From an uncultured Pelagibacteraceae bacterium (GTDB lineage: Bacteria > Pseudomonadota > Alphaproteobacteria > Pelagibacterales > Pelagibacteraceae): DNA of 51,565 nt. Location of the stretch: the NCBI GenBank assembly GCA_902633515.1, contig CACPGB010000002.1, forward strand, positions 1 to 51,565, given 5' to 3'. A program made the translations under genes and the position numbers. Under the pieces are notes generated by a model. The model was not told the DNA's origin. It saw only the letters and a list, made by a program, of their open reading frames with translations, and searched no databases. Below are positions 11,471 through 21,372 of the stretch, one piece after another. Positions within the stretch are counted from its first letter, which is position 1, and every line of letters begins with the position of its first letter.

Positions 11471-11521
11471 ATAATAGAGGTTCAAAAAGTCAATAAATAA
11501 GTTAAATAACTATATATGGAT

Positions 11522-12340
11522 ATGAGGGCTTTTAAAATGGATGGATTAGGTAATGATTTTGTAATAATTGACAATAGACAAAAGATTACCAATTTAACTA
11601 AAGATCAAATCATAAAAATTTGTGATAGAAATTTTATTGGTTGTGATCAATTAATATTTATTGAGTCTAGCAAATCAAGTGATGCAAATTTAAAATTTTT
11701 TAATTCTGATGGAGGGGAGTCAGGTGCGTGCGGAAATGGTACCAGATGTGTTGCAAAATTAATCTCTGAGGAGACAAAATCTGAAAATATAATTTTGTCG
11801 ACTTCAAATGGAAATTTAGAGTCAAAAATATTAGATAAAAATATTGTTACGACTGAAATTGGTAAAGCTAAATTGCAGTGGAACGAAATTCCTTTATCAG
11901 AAAAACTAGATACGAAAAATTTAAATATCAAGATTATTGATTCAAATAACAAAGAACATTCAGGTGGGACGGCTATTAATGTTGGAAATCCACATATTGT
12001 TTTTTTTGTAAACGAAATTGAAAATTTTAATATTGAAAAAATTGGACCCAAAATTGAAAATCATAAAATTTTTCCAGAAAAATGTAATGTTACAATTGCT
12101 AAAGTATTTAATAAAAATTTAATTAGAGTGAAGGTATGGGAGAGAGGAGCAGGGCTGACTAAAGCATGTGGAACAGCTGCATGTGCAACAGCATTTGCCG
12201 GTAAATTAAATAATCTTACTGAAAATAAAACAGACATAGAATTTCAAACAGGTAAATTATCAATTTTTATAGATGATAAAAATTCAATCCACATGAAAGG
12301 ACCCGTTTCAGAAATAAAAGAAATTGAGTTCAAACTATAA
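11522..12340 (+). CDS. dapF: diaminopimelate epimerase
   Basis: MRAFKMDGLGNDFVIID, FFNSDGGESGACGNGTRC, ERGAGLTKACGTAACAT; ORF-track start at 11516 also possible. Confidence 0.97.
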   Translation: MRAFKMDGLGNDFVIIDNRQKITNLTKDQIIKICDRNFIGCDQLIFIESSKSSDANLKFFNSDGGESGACGNGTRCVAKLISEETKSENIILSTSNGNLESKILDKNIVTTEIGKAKLQWNEIPLSEKLDTKNLNIKIIDSNNKEHSGGTAINVGNPHIVFFVNEIENFNIEKIGPKIENHKIFPEKCNVTIAKVFNKNLIRVKVWERGAGLTKACGTAACATAFAGKLNNLTENKTDIEFQTGKLSIFIDDKNSIHMKGPVSEIKEIEFKL

Positions 12341-13257
12341 TGGGAATTTTTGATAAATTTAAGATAGGTTTTAAAAAAAGCGCATCTGCACTGACATCTG
12401 GACTAAAAGAAATAATAATAAAAAAAGAGATTGACGATCAAAATTTAAATAAAATTGAAGAATTTTTAATTGAGTCAGATGTAGGTGTCGAGGCTGCATC
12501 TGAGATCAAGGAAATCATTTCAATTAAAAAAATCGATCCAAATAAAGATTTATCAACCGAGATAAATCTTATTTTAAAAGAATATATTATTAATCTAATG
12601 AAGCCTTTAGAGAATAATTCTTTTTTTGAAAAAAAAGATAAACTCAATGCAACATTAATCTCAGGAGTAAATGGTGTTGGTAAAACAACAACTATTGGTA
12701 AAATAGGTAAAATTTTAAAAACTAATGGAAACAAAGTTATGTTTGCCGCTTCTGATACTTTTCGAGCAGCAGCTATTGAACAATTAGAAAATTGGGCAAA
12801 TAAAATTGACGTTAAAATAACTAAATCATCTCAAGGTTCTGATCCAGCATCTGTCGCATATAAAGCAGTTGAAGAAGCAATCAAAAATAATTTTCACCAA
12901 GTATTAATCGATACTGCTGGAAGACTACAAAATAAAAAAAATTTAATGGAGGAATATAAAAAGATAGCCAATGTAACAAAAAAAATTGACCAGGATGCCC
13001 CTCACAACATTATTTTAGTTTTAGACGCAACATCAGGACAGAATGTAATTAATCAAGTGGAAGAATTTAACAAAATTATTCCATTAACTGGTTTAATCAT
13101 GACCAAATTAGATGGAACTGCCAAAGGCGGTATTCTATTGGCGATAGCAAAAAAATATCAACTACCCATTATTGCATTAGGCTTGGGTGAAAAAGAAGAC
13201 GACTTACAATTATTTAATGCAGAAAAATTTGCTGAGGCTTTTACACAGGTTAATTGA
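12340..13257 (+). CDS. ftsY: signal recognition particle receptor FtsY (NG domain, no acidic A domain)
   Basis: GVNGVGKTTTIGKIG, AASDTFRAAAIEQL, LIDTAGRLQNK, TKLDGTAKGG. Confidence 0.97.
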   Translation: MGIFDKFKIGFKKSASALTSGLKEIIIKKEIDDQNLNKIEEFLIESDVGVEAASEIKEIISIKKIDPNKDLSTEINLILKEYIINLMKPLENNSFFEKKDKLNATLISGVNGVGKTTTIGKIGKILKTNGNKVMFAASDTFRAAAIEQLENWANKIDVKITKSSQGSDPASVAYKAVEEAIKNNFHQVLIDTAGRLQNKKNLMEEYKKIANVTKKIDQDAPHNIILVLDATSGQNVINQVEEFNKIIPLTGLIMTKLDGTAKGGILLAIAKKYQLPIIALGLGEKEDDLQLFNAEKFAEAFTQVN

Positions 13258-13813
13258 TCAAATTACTCGAGATTAAAGGTTTATAAATACTACACTTGTA
13301 ATTATCTTTAAATTTATAATGCCCACAACCCTTAGAAAAAGATGAAATAATAAAATCAAATTTTCCTGTTGTGGGGTAAAGTTCAAGTTTCTTGTTAAAA
13401 ATATCATACTTAAAGTTTGCATTTAAACTTTTAACTGCACTAATCATCACCAGTGTTTTATCATCTTTTAAAAGATAATAGGCAAAGTCGTCCGGAAATA
13501 CAGGAAAGTCATATTCCTCTAAATGAAACTTGGCTTGAGAGGGAAACCAATCATAAGAGATCAATGGTGAAGAAGACTTTGTTGAATAATTATAGATATA
13601 AAGATCTTTTGGATAATCATTTATATAATTACTTTCTTCACCTCTGGCCAAAATCGATTTCTCCCGCCCCTTAAAATATAGCGCAAATTTTTTATTGTGT
13701 GAGTCCATATGATCTATGTGAAATAAATCGTCAGGATAAAATGAATTATCTCTAGAAAAAGCAAAGCTTTTTAAAGTTATAAATAAAATTATAATAAAAA
13801 AAAAATTTTTCAC
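13250..13813 (-). CDS. hypothetical exported protein
   Basis: N-terminal signal-like MKNFFFIIILFITLKSFAFS; convergent 8-nt overlap with ftsY. Confidence 0.7.
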   Translation of the reverse strand: MKNFFFIIILFITLKSFAFSRDNSFYPDDLFHIDHMDSHNKKFALYFKGREKSILARGEESNYINDYPKDLYIYNYSTKSSSPLISYDWFPSQAKFHLEEYDFPVFPDDFAYYLLKDDKTLVMISAVKSLNANFKYDIFNKKLELYPTTGKFDFIISSFSKGCGHYKFKDNYKCSIYKPLISSNLIN

Positions 13814-13862
13814 TTTTTAAGCTTAATTTTAAATCTTGAAAAATATTTGTTTAGAATATGGC

Positions 13863-14681
13863 TTAATTTAAATTAATCAAAAAAGAGTTTAGTGCTTTTA
13901 CAAGACTCTCGTCATATTCCATCATATGATTGTCATATTTGGTAAAATATGAATATTTGGGTTCATTAGCTATTTCAAAAATCTTTTTACCCATCTCAAA
14001 AGGAACAATTTGATCTTTTTCACCATGCATTATCAAAATTGGAGATTTAACATTTTTAATTTTGTTTTTATTTTCAAATTTATCTTTTAGTAAAAGACCA
14101 ACGGGTATATATGGATAAAATTTTTTAGCCGCATCAATCATTGATGTGAATGGAGTTTCTAAAATAACACCTGCAAACTTTTTATTCTGGGATAAATGTG
14201 TTGCAACTCCTGTTCCTAATGACTCTCCATAAATTACTATATTTTTTTCATCTACACCTTTTTTTACCAACCATTTAATTGCACTTTCGCCATCCTCATA
14301 TAATCCAGTTTCAGATGGTTTGCCCTCGTTGCCACTAAAACCTCTCCAGGCAATTATTAAAAAATTAACATCCATGTCTCTAAAATGATTTAATTTATGA
14401 ATTCTATTTTCTAAAGATCCAGCATTTCCATGAAAAAATAAAATTGTTTTATTTTTTTTTATATCTTTTTCATGATACCAACCCAATAAATTTAATCCAT
14501 CCTGTGTTGGGACTTTTACTTTTTTAATATAAACTGAGAGTTTGTCATCAAAATAATTATTTTCATCAGGATGATACATTAAGTTCCTTTGATAAAAATA
14601 AAGAAATACTAAAAGAAAAAGGTAAACTAAAATTGTTAGTTGTAAAAATAATAACAAACTATTCCTAAGCCTTTTTAACAT
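13863..14681 (-). CDS. alpha/beta hydrolase, membrane-anchored S33-like (BEM46/Abhd13-like)
   Basis: N-terminal TM; FFHGNAGSLENR, YGESLGTGVA, MHGEKDQIVPF, DNHMMEYDE. Confidence 0.88.
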   Translation of the reverse strand: MLKRLRNSLLLFLQLTILVYLFLLVFLYFYQRNLMYHPDENNYFDDKLSVYIKKVKVPTQDGLNLLGWYHEKDIKKNKTILFFHGNAGSLENRIHKLNHFRDMDVNFLIIAWRGFSGNEGKPSETGLYEDGESAIKWLVKKGVDEKNIVIYGESLGTGVATHLSQNKKFAGVILETPFTSMIDAAKKFYPYIPVGLLLKDKFENKNKIKNVKSPILIMHGEKDQIVPFEMGKKIFEIANEPKYSYFTKYDNHMMEYDESLVKALNSFLINLN

Positions 14682-15570
14682 TATTTTTCTTTGCTAAATA
14701 TACGCCAAAAAATACCAGAATAGTCCCAATAAGATGGTAATTTTCAAATTTTTCGTCAAATAAAAAGTATCCATAAATTGCTCCGTAAACAGTAAAAACA
14801 TAAAGCGTAAAGCCAGTTAAAGATGCACCTAATTTTTTTTGAGCTATAGTATAAAGTGTAAAGGCAATTATCCCCGGCGATATAGCAGCAAAAATCACCC
14901 ATAAATAAAATTCTGTTACAAAAATAGTCTCTTTATAAAATAATTCCTCGCCAACATAAAAGGGTAACAAACTTAAAGCACCAAAAAAAGAGATCATAGC
15001 AAATCTATCGAAAATTTTTAATTTTGATTTCCAATAAAATAAATAAATAGAATATAAAGCCCAACCAACTGCAGCAGCTAGCATCCATAAATCACCAATT
15101 GTAAATCTAAGATTAATTAATAAATCAACATCACCTTTAATGATAATGACTAAAACACCAATCAAACAAGCAATTAAACCAATTACCTTTGTCAAATTTA
15201 TTTTTTCTTGAAAAAAGAAATATGAAATCAAAATAATAAAAACTGGAGAGGATGTGTAAATTATCCCCATATTAGTTACAGTTGTTGTCTCACCAGCTAA
15301 AAAAGGGAAAGCACCACATACACCACATCCCATTGATCCTAAAAAAAATAATTTTTTATATTCCTTTTTTATTATATGAAAATTATTTTTTAAAGTTACA
15401 TAAGTGAATGGTAATAAGATTAAAAAAACTATTGTCCAGCGCCAAAATGCAAGTGAAATAGGTGGAACGATTTCAACACCACCTCTAGCAACAACTAAGT
15501 TACTAGCCATAAATATTGGTTGTATAAATAATAATGATAATGGAAATATATCTATCTTAATATTTTTCAA
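14665..15570 (-). CDS. EamA/DMT-family transporter
   Basis: Ten-TM DMT pattern, PISLAFWRW. Confidence 0.85.
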   Translation of the reverse strand: MKNIKIDIFPLSLLFIQPIFMASNLVVARGGVEIVPPISLAFWRWTIVFLILLPFTYVTLKNNFHIIKKEYKKLFFLGSMGCGVCGAFPFLAGETTTVTNMGIIYTSSPVFIILISYFFFQEKINLTKVIGLIACLIGVLVIIIKGDVDLLINLRFTIGDLWMLAAAVGWALYSIYLFYWKSKLKIFDRFAMISFFGALSLLPFYVGEELFYKETIFVTEFYLWVIFAAISPGIIAFTLYTIAQKKLGASLTGFTLYVFTVYGAIYGYFLFDEKFENYHLIGTILVFFGVYLAKKNNVKKA

Positions 15571-15581
15571 TTCAATTGATA

Positions 15582-15758
15582 TTAATCTTTATCAAAGAAG
15601 GCTTCGTATATCATCATGATGATAGCTGCGCCCATTAAAAGATAAACTGGAATAACATCCAAGAAGCCTATCATCATTGATCTCGTTAAAGTTGTTGCTA
15701 AACCAATTAAAAAGAAAACTGCAAAAGATAATCCTATGATTGTAGTAATTTTATTCAT
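15582..15758 (-). CDS. small membrane protein (58 aa), not in ORF track
   Basis: Manual translation: MNKITTIIGLSFAVFFLIGLATTLTRSMMIGFLDVIPVYLLMGAAIIMMIYEAFFDKD*; fills the gap between amidase and EamA gene. Confidence 0.65.
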   Translation of the reverse strand: MNKITTIIGLSFAVFFLIGLATTLTRSMMIGFLDVIPVYLLMGAAIIMMIYEAFFDKD

Positions 15759-15759
15759 T

Positions 15760-17088
15760 TTAATCTTGACATTCTTTTTCTAACCAATTGGCAACTCCTA
15801 GAAACCTATGATCATCATATTTATTGCCAATTAATTGAATACCTAATGGTAAATTATTTTCTCCTTCAAGTAAAGGTAACGAAATACATGGTGTACCAAG
15901 ATAAGACCAAACTTTGTTAAATTCTGCTGTTCCTGTGCTTTTTAAACCCTTTGGTGCAACACCTGGACTAGCTGGTGACAAAACTCCATGATAATCCTCA
16001 AAAACTTCCTGATAAGACTCATAGCTTCTTTTCATAAAATCAATTGCTTCTGCGTATTCTTTCGCTGAATGTTTATTGCCTTTGGTAATCGCATTTTGCA
16101 TATACTTAGACAATTTCTTTTTAAATTTATTAAAATACACTGAAAAATTATTGGCTAAATCAGTCTCATGAATAATTTGGTGGTACTTGTGAATATCCTT
16201 AAAATAGGAGGGTGTATCAAAAATCTCAATATTTTTTTTAAATGAATTAATGAAATATTCAAATGACTCTCTAGATTTTTTATCTATTAATTTCCAATGT
16301 TCAGTTTTGTAAAAAATAAATTTAGGATCAAATAAAGGTCCTTTTTTTGTTTCAGACAAAATATTTTCTGTTGAGAAATGTATAGTTGCTGGATCAAATT
16401 TATCTTTTTTTATCAATACTTTTGCTAACATAGCCACATCTTCAACTTTTCGGCCAAAAATTCCTATATGATCTAGACTATAAGAAGTTCTTAAAACACC
16501 ATTTCTAGATATCAAACCATAACTAGGTTTATAACCAACAACTCCACAATAGGATGCTGGCCTAATAATGGATCCTCCGGTTTGAGATCCAATTGATGCA
16601 GGTGCCATAAAAGAAGCCACAGAAGCGGCAGATCCGCTAGATGAACCGCCTGGTGTTCTTGTTTTATCATGTGGATTTGTGGTAGCAGGAGGTCCTAAAT
16701 AAGCAAGTTCTGAGGTTGCTGTTTTACCCATTACAATCGCGCCAGATGCATTAAGCAGATCAATTATTTCTGCATTTTGTGAATATGATTTACCTTTTCT
16801 AATAACTGTTCCACATTCGGTTGGCATATCAACTGTCCCTATAATGTCTTTGACCGCAATGGGTACTCCATGAAGTGGACCAATTGGTTTGCCAGATTTT
16901 CTATCATCGTCAGCTTCAACAGCTTTTTCTAACAAAACTTTTTTATCAAAATGGGCCCAGGCTTTAATATCTTTGTCAAATTTATTGATTCTCTCAATAT
17001 ACTTTTCACAAACTTCAAGCGAGGAAAGCTGAGCGTCTTTAATCTTTGCCGAAAGTTCTTCTAGACTTAAAGAAAATATATCTGTCAT
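15760..17088 (-). CDS. amidase (GatA-like amidase signature family)
   Basis: GVPIAVKDI, TPGGSSSGSAASVASFMAPASIGSQTGGSIIRPASYCGVVGYKPS. Confidence 0.92.
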   Translation of the reverse strand: MTDIFSLSLEELSAKIKDAQLSSLEVCEKYIERINKFDKDIKAWAHFDKKVLLEKAVEADDDRKSGKPIGPLHGVPIAVKDIIGTVDMPTECGTVIRKGKSYSQNAEIIDLLNASGAIVMGKTATSELAYLGPPATTNPHDKTRTPGGSSSGSAASVASFMAPASIGSQTGGSIIRPASYCGVVGYKPSYGLISRNGVLRTSYSLDHIGIFGRKVEDVAMLAKVLIKKDKFDPATIHFSTENILSETKKGPLFDPKFIFYKTEHWKLIDKKSRESFEYFINSFKKNIEIFDTPSYFKDIHKYHQIIHETDLANNFSVYFNKFKKKLSKYMQNAITKGNKHSAKEYAEAIDFMKRSYESYQEVFEDYHGVLSPASPGVAPKGLKSTGTAEFNKVWSYLGTPCISLPLLEGENNLPLGIQLIGNKYDDHRFLGVANWLEKECQD

Positions 17089-17094
17089 TTAAAA

Positions 17095-18456
17095 TTAATT
17101 AGCAAATAATGTTTCTGGCAACCAAAGTGCTATACCTGGAAATAAGTACATTAAAACCATAGCTAAAATTACAATACCTAAAAAAGGCATTATTCCACTA
17201 AAAATCTGCATAAGCTCAACATTCTTTGATTGAACCCCTTTAAGATAATAAGCAGACATTGCCATGGGGGGTGTCAAAAATGAAGTTTGTAAATTTAAAG
17301 CAATCAACATTGCAAAGAAATATGGATTAACCCCAAAAAATTCAACTAGTGGCAAAAATATTGGCACAAAAATAATTAATATCTCTGTCCACTCTAAAGG
17401 CCAACCCAATAAGAAAATAATTATTTGTGTAATTACTAAAAACTGCCAAGGTTGAAGGTTTAAAGACTTAAAAAAGTGTTCAAAAACTTCATGACCACCT
17501 AAATAAGAAAAAACTGATGCAAAAGTCCATGAACCAATAAACAACCACATTATCATTGCAGTAGTTTTTGCTGTTAAAAAGACAGATTCTTTAAAATTTT
17601 TCCACTTTAAAGTTTTATAAAAATAAGAAAGTACTAAGGCTCCAAAAGCACCTACTGCAGCAGCCTCTGCTGGAGTGGCGATACCCGCAAGTATTGTACC
17701 TAAAACTAAAATAATTAAAGAGAATAATGGTAAAAATGAAACTAAAACTTCTCTCATAATCACAGCTGGAGGTGGTATCTCTTCTGCTGCAGGTTTTGGA
17801 GCGATTGAAGGGTTTAACCACGCTCTAAAGACTGCATATCCTATATATAATCCAGCTAACATTAATCCAGGGAATATTGCAGCAGCAAATAATCTTAATG
17901 GAGAAAGTTGTGCAATAACTGAGTAAACAATTAACATAATACTGGGTGGAATTAATATTCCTAAACACCCACCAGAACAAATTATTCCAGATGCAAATTT
18001 TTTGTCATACCCAGCTTTAACCATTGCTGGCCAAGCTAAAAGTCCCATTAAGGTAACTACAGCACCAATAATTCCTGTTGCTGTTGAAAATAAAGTACAA
18101 GTAATTAAAGCAGCAACTGCCATTGAAGCAGGAAGTTTGTGAGAAGCTAATCTGATCGCAAAAAATAATTTTGCAACTATTCCAGCCCTTTCAACTAAGT
18201 ATCCCATGAATAAAAAGAGCGGGACTGCGGTTAACACATTGTTATCCATAACTGTATAAGTATTTTGAACAAAAAGCTGGAATATCCTGTTATCAAAAAG
18301 ATGTTCCATCTTAGTTGGATCAAAGTAAGCATAGTATCCAAAACCCAAACCCATAGCCATTAGCGTGAATGCAATTGGAAAACCAAGTAAAACAGCAAAT
18401 AAAAATATACCCATCATCATAATCGCTACTTCTGGATTTGTTAAACTAAATAACAT
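17095..18456 (-). CDS. TRAP transporter large permease (DctM-like)
   Basis: Multi-TM DctM pattern; AVPLFLFMGYLVERAG, GGCLGILIPPSIMLIVY; next to DctQ and DctP. Confidence 0.95.
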   Translation of the reverse strand: MLFSLTNPEVAIMMMGIFLFAVLLGFPIAFTLMAMGLGFGYYAYFDPTKMEHLFDNRIFQLFVQNTYTVMDNNVLTAVPLFLFMGYLVERAGIVAKLFFAIRLASHKLPASMAVAALITCTLFSTATGIIGAVVTLMGLLAWPAMVKAGYDKKFASGIICSGGCLGILIPPSIMLIVYSVIAQLSPLRLFAAAIFPGLMLAGLYIGYAVFRAWLNPSIAPKPAAEEIPPPAVIMREVLVSFLPLFSLIILVLGTILAGIATPAEAAAVGAFGALVLSYFYKTLKWKNFKESVFLTAKTTAMIMWLFIGSWTFASVFSYLGGHEVFEHFFKSLNLQPWQFLVITQIIIFLLGWPLEWTEILIIFVPIFLPLVEFFGVNPYFFAMLIALNLQTSFLTPPMAMSAYYLKGVQSKNVELMQIFSGIMPFLGIVILAMVLMYLFPGIALWLPETLFAN

Positions 18457-19039
18457 CTTCTTTGTCTCCTTGTTGAGAGGTTCTCATTAAAATCTTTTCG
18501 GTTTCCTCCGCATCACCTTGAGTTCCTCTTGCTGGCCAGCTACCTTCTTGAATACAAATTACGCATCTAAAAACTTCACTTATTCCTTGAAGAGTTAAAA
18601 GACTACCAGATAAAGGTATTAAAGATTTTGCCATATAAATTTGAATTTGAGCCGGACTATTCCAACTGGTCTCTCCAATTTTCCAGGCTAATGCTGCATA
18701 TTCATAGCCATAAAAGGCAAGTGCAATCACGCCAGGAAAAAAGAAAATAAAATATAAAACTATATCTATCCAAGCTTGAGCTCTTTGAGAGAATAACCTG
18801 TAAATTACATCACCCCTTACATGTGCTTCTGTGCATAAAGTATAAGCACCAGCCATCATAAAAATTGCTCCATACATTTGAAGGCTAAAGTCAAAATTCC
18901 ATAAAGTTGGTGCATTCAATGCGTAGGCCATAAAAACTTCATAACAAGTTCCACCCATTAAAATTACTATGCACCATGAAAAAGCTTTTCCCATAGAGAC
19001 ACTTAAACGATCGGCAAATTTTATGTAAGATCTCATCAT
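18446..19039 (-). CDS. TRAP transporter small permease (DctQ-like)
   Basis: Four-TM protein, 11-nt overlap with dctM; HVRGDVIYRLFS. Confidence 0.92.
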   Translation of the reverse strand: MMRSYIKFADRLSVSMGKAFSWCIVILMGGTCYEVFMAYALNAPTLWNFDFSLQMYGAIFMMAGAYTLCTEAHVRGDVIYRLFSQRAQAWIDIVLYFIFFFPGVIALAFYGYEYAALAWKIGETSWNSPAQIQIYMAKSLIPLSGSLLTLQGISEVFRCVICIQEGSWPARGTQGDAEETEKILMRTSQQGDKEDVI

Positions 19040-19079
19040 AGATATTAACTTCTATTGAATTGTAGTTAATTAATCAAAT

Positions 19080-19111
19080 AAAAAAGGGGGGCAATGCCCC
19101 CCTTTCAAAAA
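19080..19111 (-). terminator. Strong hairpin with U-tract between dctP and dctQ
   Basis: Minus-strand AAAGGGGGGC-ATT-GCCCCCCTTTTTT: perfect stem plus T-run. Confidence 0.88.
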
Positions 19112-19129
19112 TTTAAGTAAGTAAGTTAA

Positions 19130-20284
19130 TTAAAGCTTAACTTTTCCAATTGGACCAAACTCGTTTTCATATGCAAGTTTGTAATTTGGCTGGTTCATCA
19201 GCAAATACTTCATTACTCTCTTTGCGTATGTTTTCTGAGAGTCAACAACTTTCTTAAAGAAAGGATCTTTCTTATTAAAGTCACCAATTACCTTATCCCA
19301 ACCTTTTAATTGTTGAGCTAAGATTTCATCAGAAGTTTGGTAAACATTTACTTTATGCTCATTCATTAACTTAGCTAAATCAGCTGAGTATCTTACTAAA
19401 GCTTTAAAGTAGTTATCACTGTTCGCAGCATAAGCAGCATTTTTCAAAATTGCTTTGTGTGCTGGTGATAAACTATTATATGTTTTTTTGTTAACTGGAA
19501 TTTCAAACATCTCTTGTGATTGGTGAAAACTTCCTAAGTGATAGTGCTTAGAAACGTCTTGCATACCAAACTGAGAGTCTGAAGTAGGGTTGTTAAACTC
19601 AGCAGCTTCAATCAAACCAGTTTTCATTGCTGGCTGAATTTCACCACCTGGTAATTGTCTAACTACCATTCCCATTGCAGTTAAAACGTTAGTCGCTAAA
19701 CCAACTGTTCTATACTTCATGCCTTTAACATCAGATACTTTAGTTACGTTCTTTTTGAACCAACCAAAAGGCTGTGCCGGCATAGGCATGTGGAAAAAAC
19801 CTACGTAATCAAAACCTACTTTTGCAAGGGTTTCGTCATATAGTTTTCTTCCTCCACCATATTCCATCCATCCCATAACTTCCTGAGATGACATTCCATA
19901 TGAAGGACCAGTTCCAAATAATGATGCAGCAGGATTTTTACCATACCAATATGCAGTCACCCAGTGACCCATATCAACTACACCGGAACTAACCGCTTGT
20001 CCGATTTCTGAAGTCTTTACAACTGCACCAACTGGTTGAAGATCAATCTGAAGAGATCCTCCTGACATTTCTTTCACCATGTTGCAATAGTCTCCAGCCA
20101 TTTCAAAAAAGATGTTCGCCCCACTAGGCCATGCAGCTTGCATCTTTAAAGTAGTTGCTGCGTTTGCCTTCACATATGGCATTGCAACAGCGGCTGCAGC
20201 TATAGCACCTGTCTTAGCAGCAGTTTTAAAGAACTTACGTCTTGAAGATGTTTTCACCTTCAATGATTTATTTTCTCTTGTCAT
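19130..20284 (-). CDS. TRAP transporter substrate-binding protein (DctP/TakP-like, Tat-type signal)
   Basis: SRRKFFKTAAKTG Tat-like motif; LKMQAAWPSGANIFFEMAGDYC; AGGAGT ribosome binding site. Confidence 0.93.
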   Translation of the reverse strand: MTRENKSLKVKTSSRRKFFKTAAKTGAIAAAAVAMPYVKANAATTLKMQAAWPSGANIFFEMAGDYCNMVKEMSGGSLQIDLQPVGAVVKTSEIGQAVSSGVVDMGHWVTAYWYGKNPAASLFGTGPSYGMSSQEVMGWMEYGGGRKLYDETLAKVGFDYVGFFHMPMPAQPFGWFKKNVTKVSDVKGMKYRTVGLATNVLTAMGMVVRQLPGGEIQPAMKTGLIEAAEFNNPTSDSQFGMQDVSKHYHLGSFHQSQEMFEIPVNKKTYNSLSPAHKAILKNAAYAANSDNYFKALVRYSADLAKLMNEHKVNVYQTSDEILAQQLKGWDKVIGDFNKKDPFFKKVVDSQKTYAKRVMKYLLMNQPNYKLAYENEFGPIGKVKL

Positions 20285-20401
20285 TATTACTCCTATTAAA
20301 GTTAATTAACTCATTAATTAAAACATAGAATGAGATTAGAGTCTTTCTAAAAAAAGACGTAGATGTCGCACAAGTTGAAGAATATACAATCTAGAGTAGA
20401 A

Positions 20402-21355
20402 TTAATTCACTTTATTTTTGCAATCTCCAGTCTTAAAGAACTCATCAATATTATCAATTGCTAAGTTAGCCATTGCAATTCTTGTATCTTTTGTTGCACT
20501 TCCTAGATGAGGAAGAATAAATGCTGTTTTGATTTTATTATAACCTGGATTTAAATTTGGTTCATTTTTATAAACGTCTAATCCAGCTGCATATATTTTT
20601 CTTCTATTTAATGCATCAATTAAAGCCTCATCATCAACAATATCTCCTCTTGCTACATTGGTAATGACTGCTCCTTTGGGAAAATACTCAACTGTATCTT
20701 TGTTAATCATGTTTTCAGTTTCTTTCGTTGCAGGGCAACAGATTGATAAAACATCAGAAACAGAAAAAAGACTTTTTATATTTTCATGATAAGTTGCTCC
20801 TTGTTCTTTTTCCTCACTCAACTTAGACCTATTGTGATAATGAATTACCATTCCTAAGGATTTTGCGATCTTTGCAATTTTTTGCCCGATTCTTCCCATG
20901 CCCAAAACACCCAGTCTGGAACCCGTTAATTGTTTACCTATCAAATAATCTGCAGACCATTTCCAACCACCCTCATGTGCAGAGACTATTCCTTCAGATG
21001 CTCTTCTACAAGCACCTAAGATCAAAAGTATTCCAATTTCAGCTGTTGCATCAGACAAAACTTCTGGAGTGTTTGTTACAGCTATACCTCTTTTTTTTGC
21101 TGCATCTAAATCAATATTTCCAAATCCAACTGCAAAATTTGATATTATTTTTATCGTATCAGGCAATTTATCGATTGTTTGTTTATCCATTTTTTCTGTT
21201 AGAGAGGATAAAATTCCATCACATCCTTGACTCATTTCTATTACTTTAGACTGAGAGTACAACTCATCATTAGTATTGAGTATTGGATTAAAAGTTAATG
21301 TGGCTTTATCTTCGCTTTCTTTAATCAATTTTCTTGTGATTAAAATTTTTTTCAT
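20402..21355 (-). CDS. D-2-hydroxyacid dehydrogenase (glyoxylate/hydroxypyruvate reductase-like)
   Basis: LGVLGMGRIGQKIAKIAKSLGM, NVARGDIVDDEALIDAL, GLDVYKNEP, LPHLGSAT. Confidence 0.93.
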   Translation of the reverse strand: MKKILITRKLIKESEDKATLTFNPILNTNDELYSQSKVIEMSQGCDGILSSLTEKMDKQTIDKLPDTIKIISNFAVGFGNIDLDAAKKRGIAVTNTPEVLSDATAEIGILLILGACRRASEGIVSAHEGGWKWSADYLIGKQLTGSRLGVLGMGRIGQKIAKIAKSLGMVIHYHNRSKLSEEKEQGATYHENIKSLFSVSDVLSICCPATKETENMINKDTVEYFPKGAVITNVARGDIVDDEALIDALNRRKIYAAGLDVYKNEPNLNPGYNKIKTAFILPHLGSATKDTRIAMANLAIDNIDEFFKTGDCKNKVN

Positions 21356-21372
21356 TAAATTTATAAATTGAA

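Noticed and set aside
11647-12051. 134-aa minus-strand ORF
   Set aside because: Antisense shadow of dapF.
20340-20362. GTCTTT...AAAGAC hairpin upstream of dctP
   Set aside because: Short AU-rich stem without a proper U-tract; too weak to call a terminator.
20863-21249. 128-aa plus-strand ORF
   Set aside because: Antisense to the D-2-hydroxyacid dehydrogenase; low-complexity Leu/Phe-rich translation.
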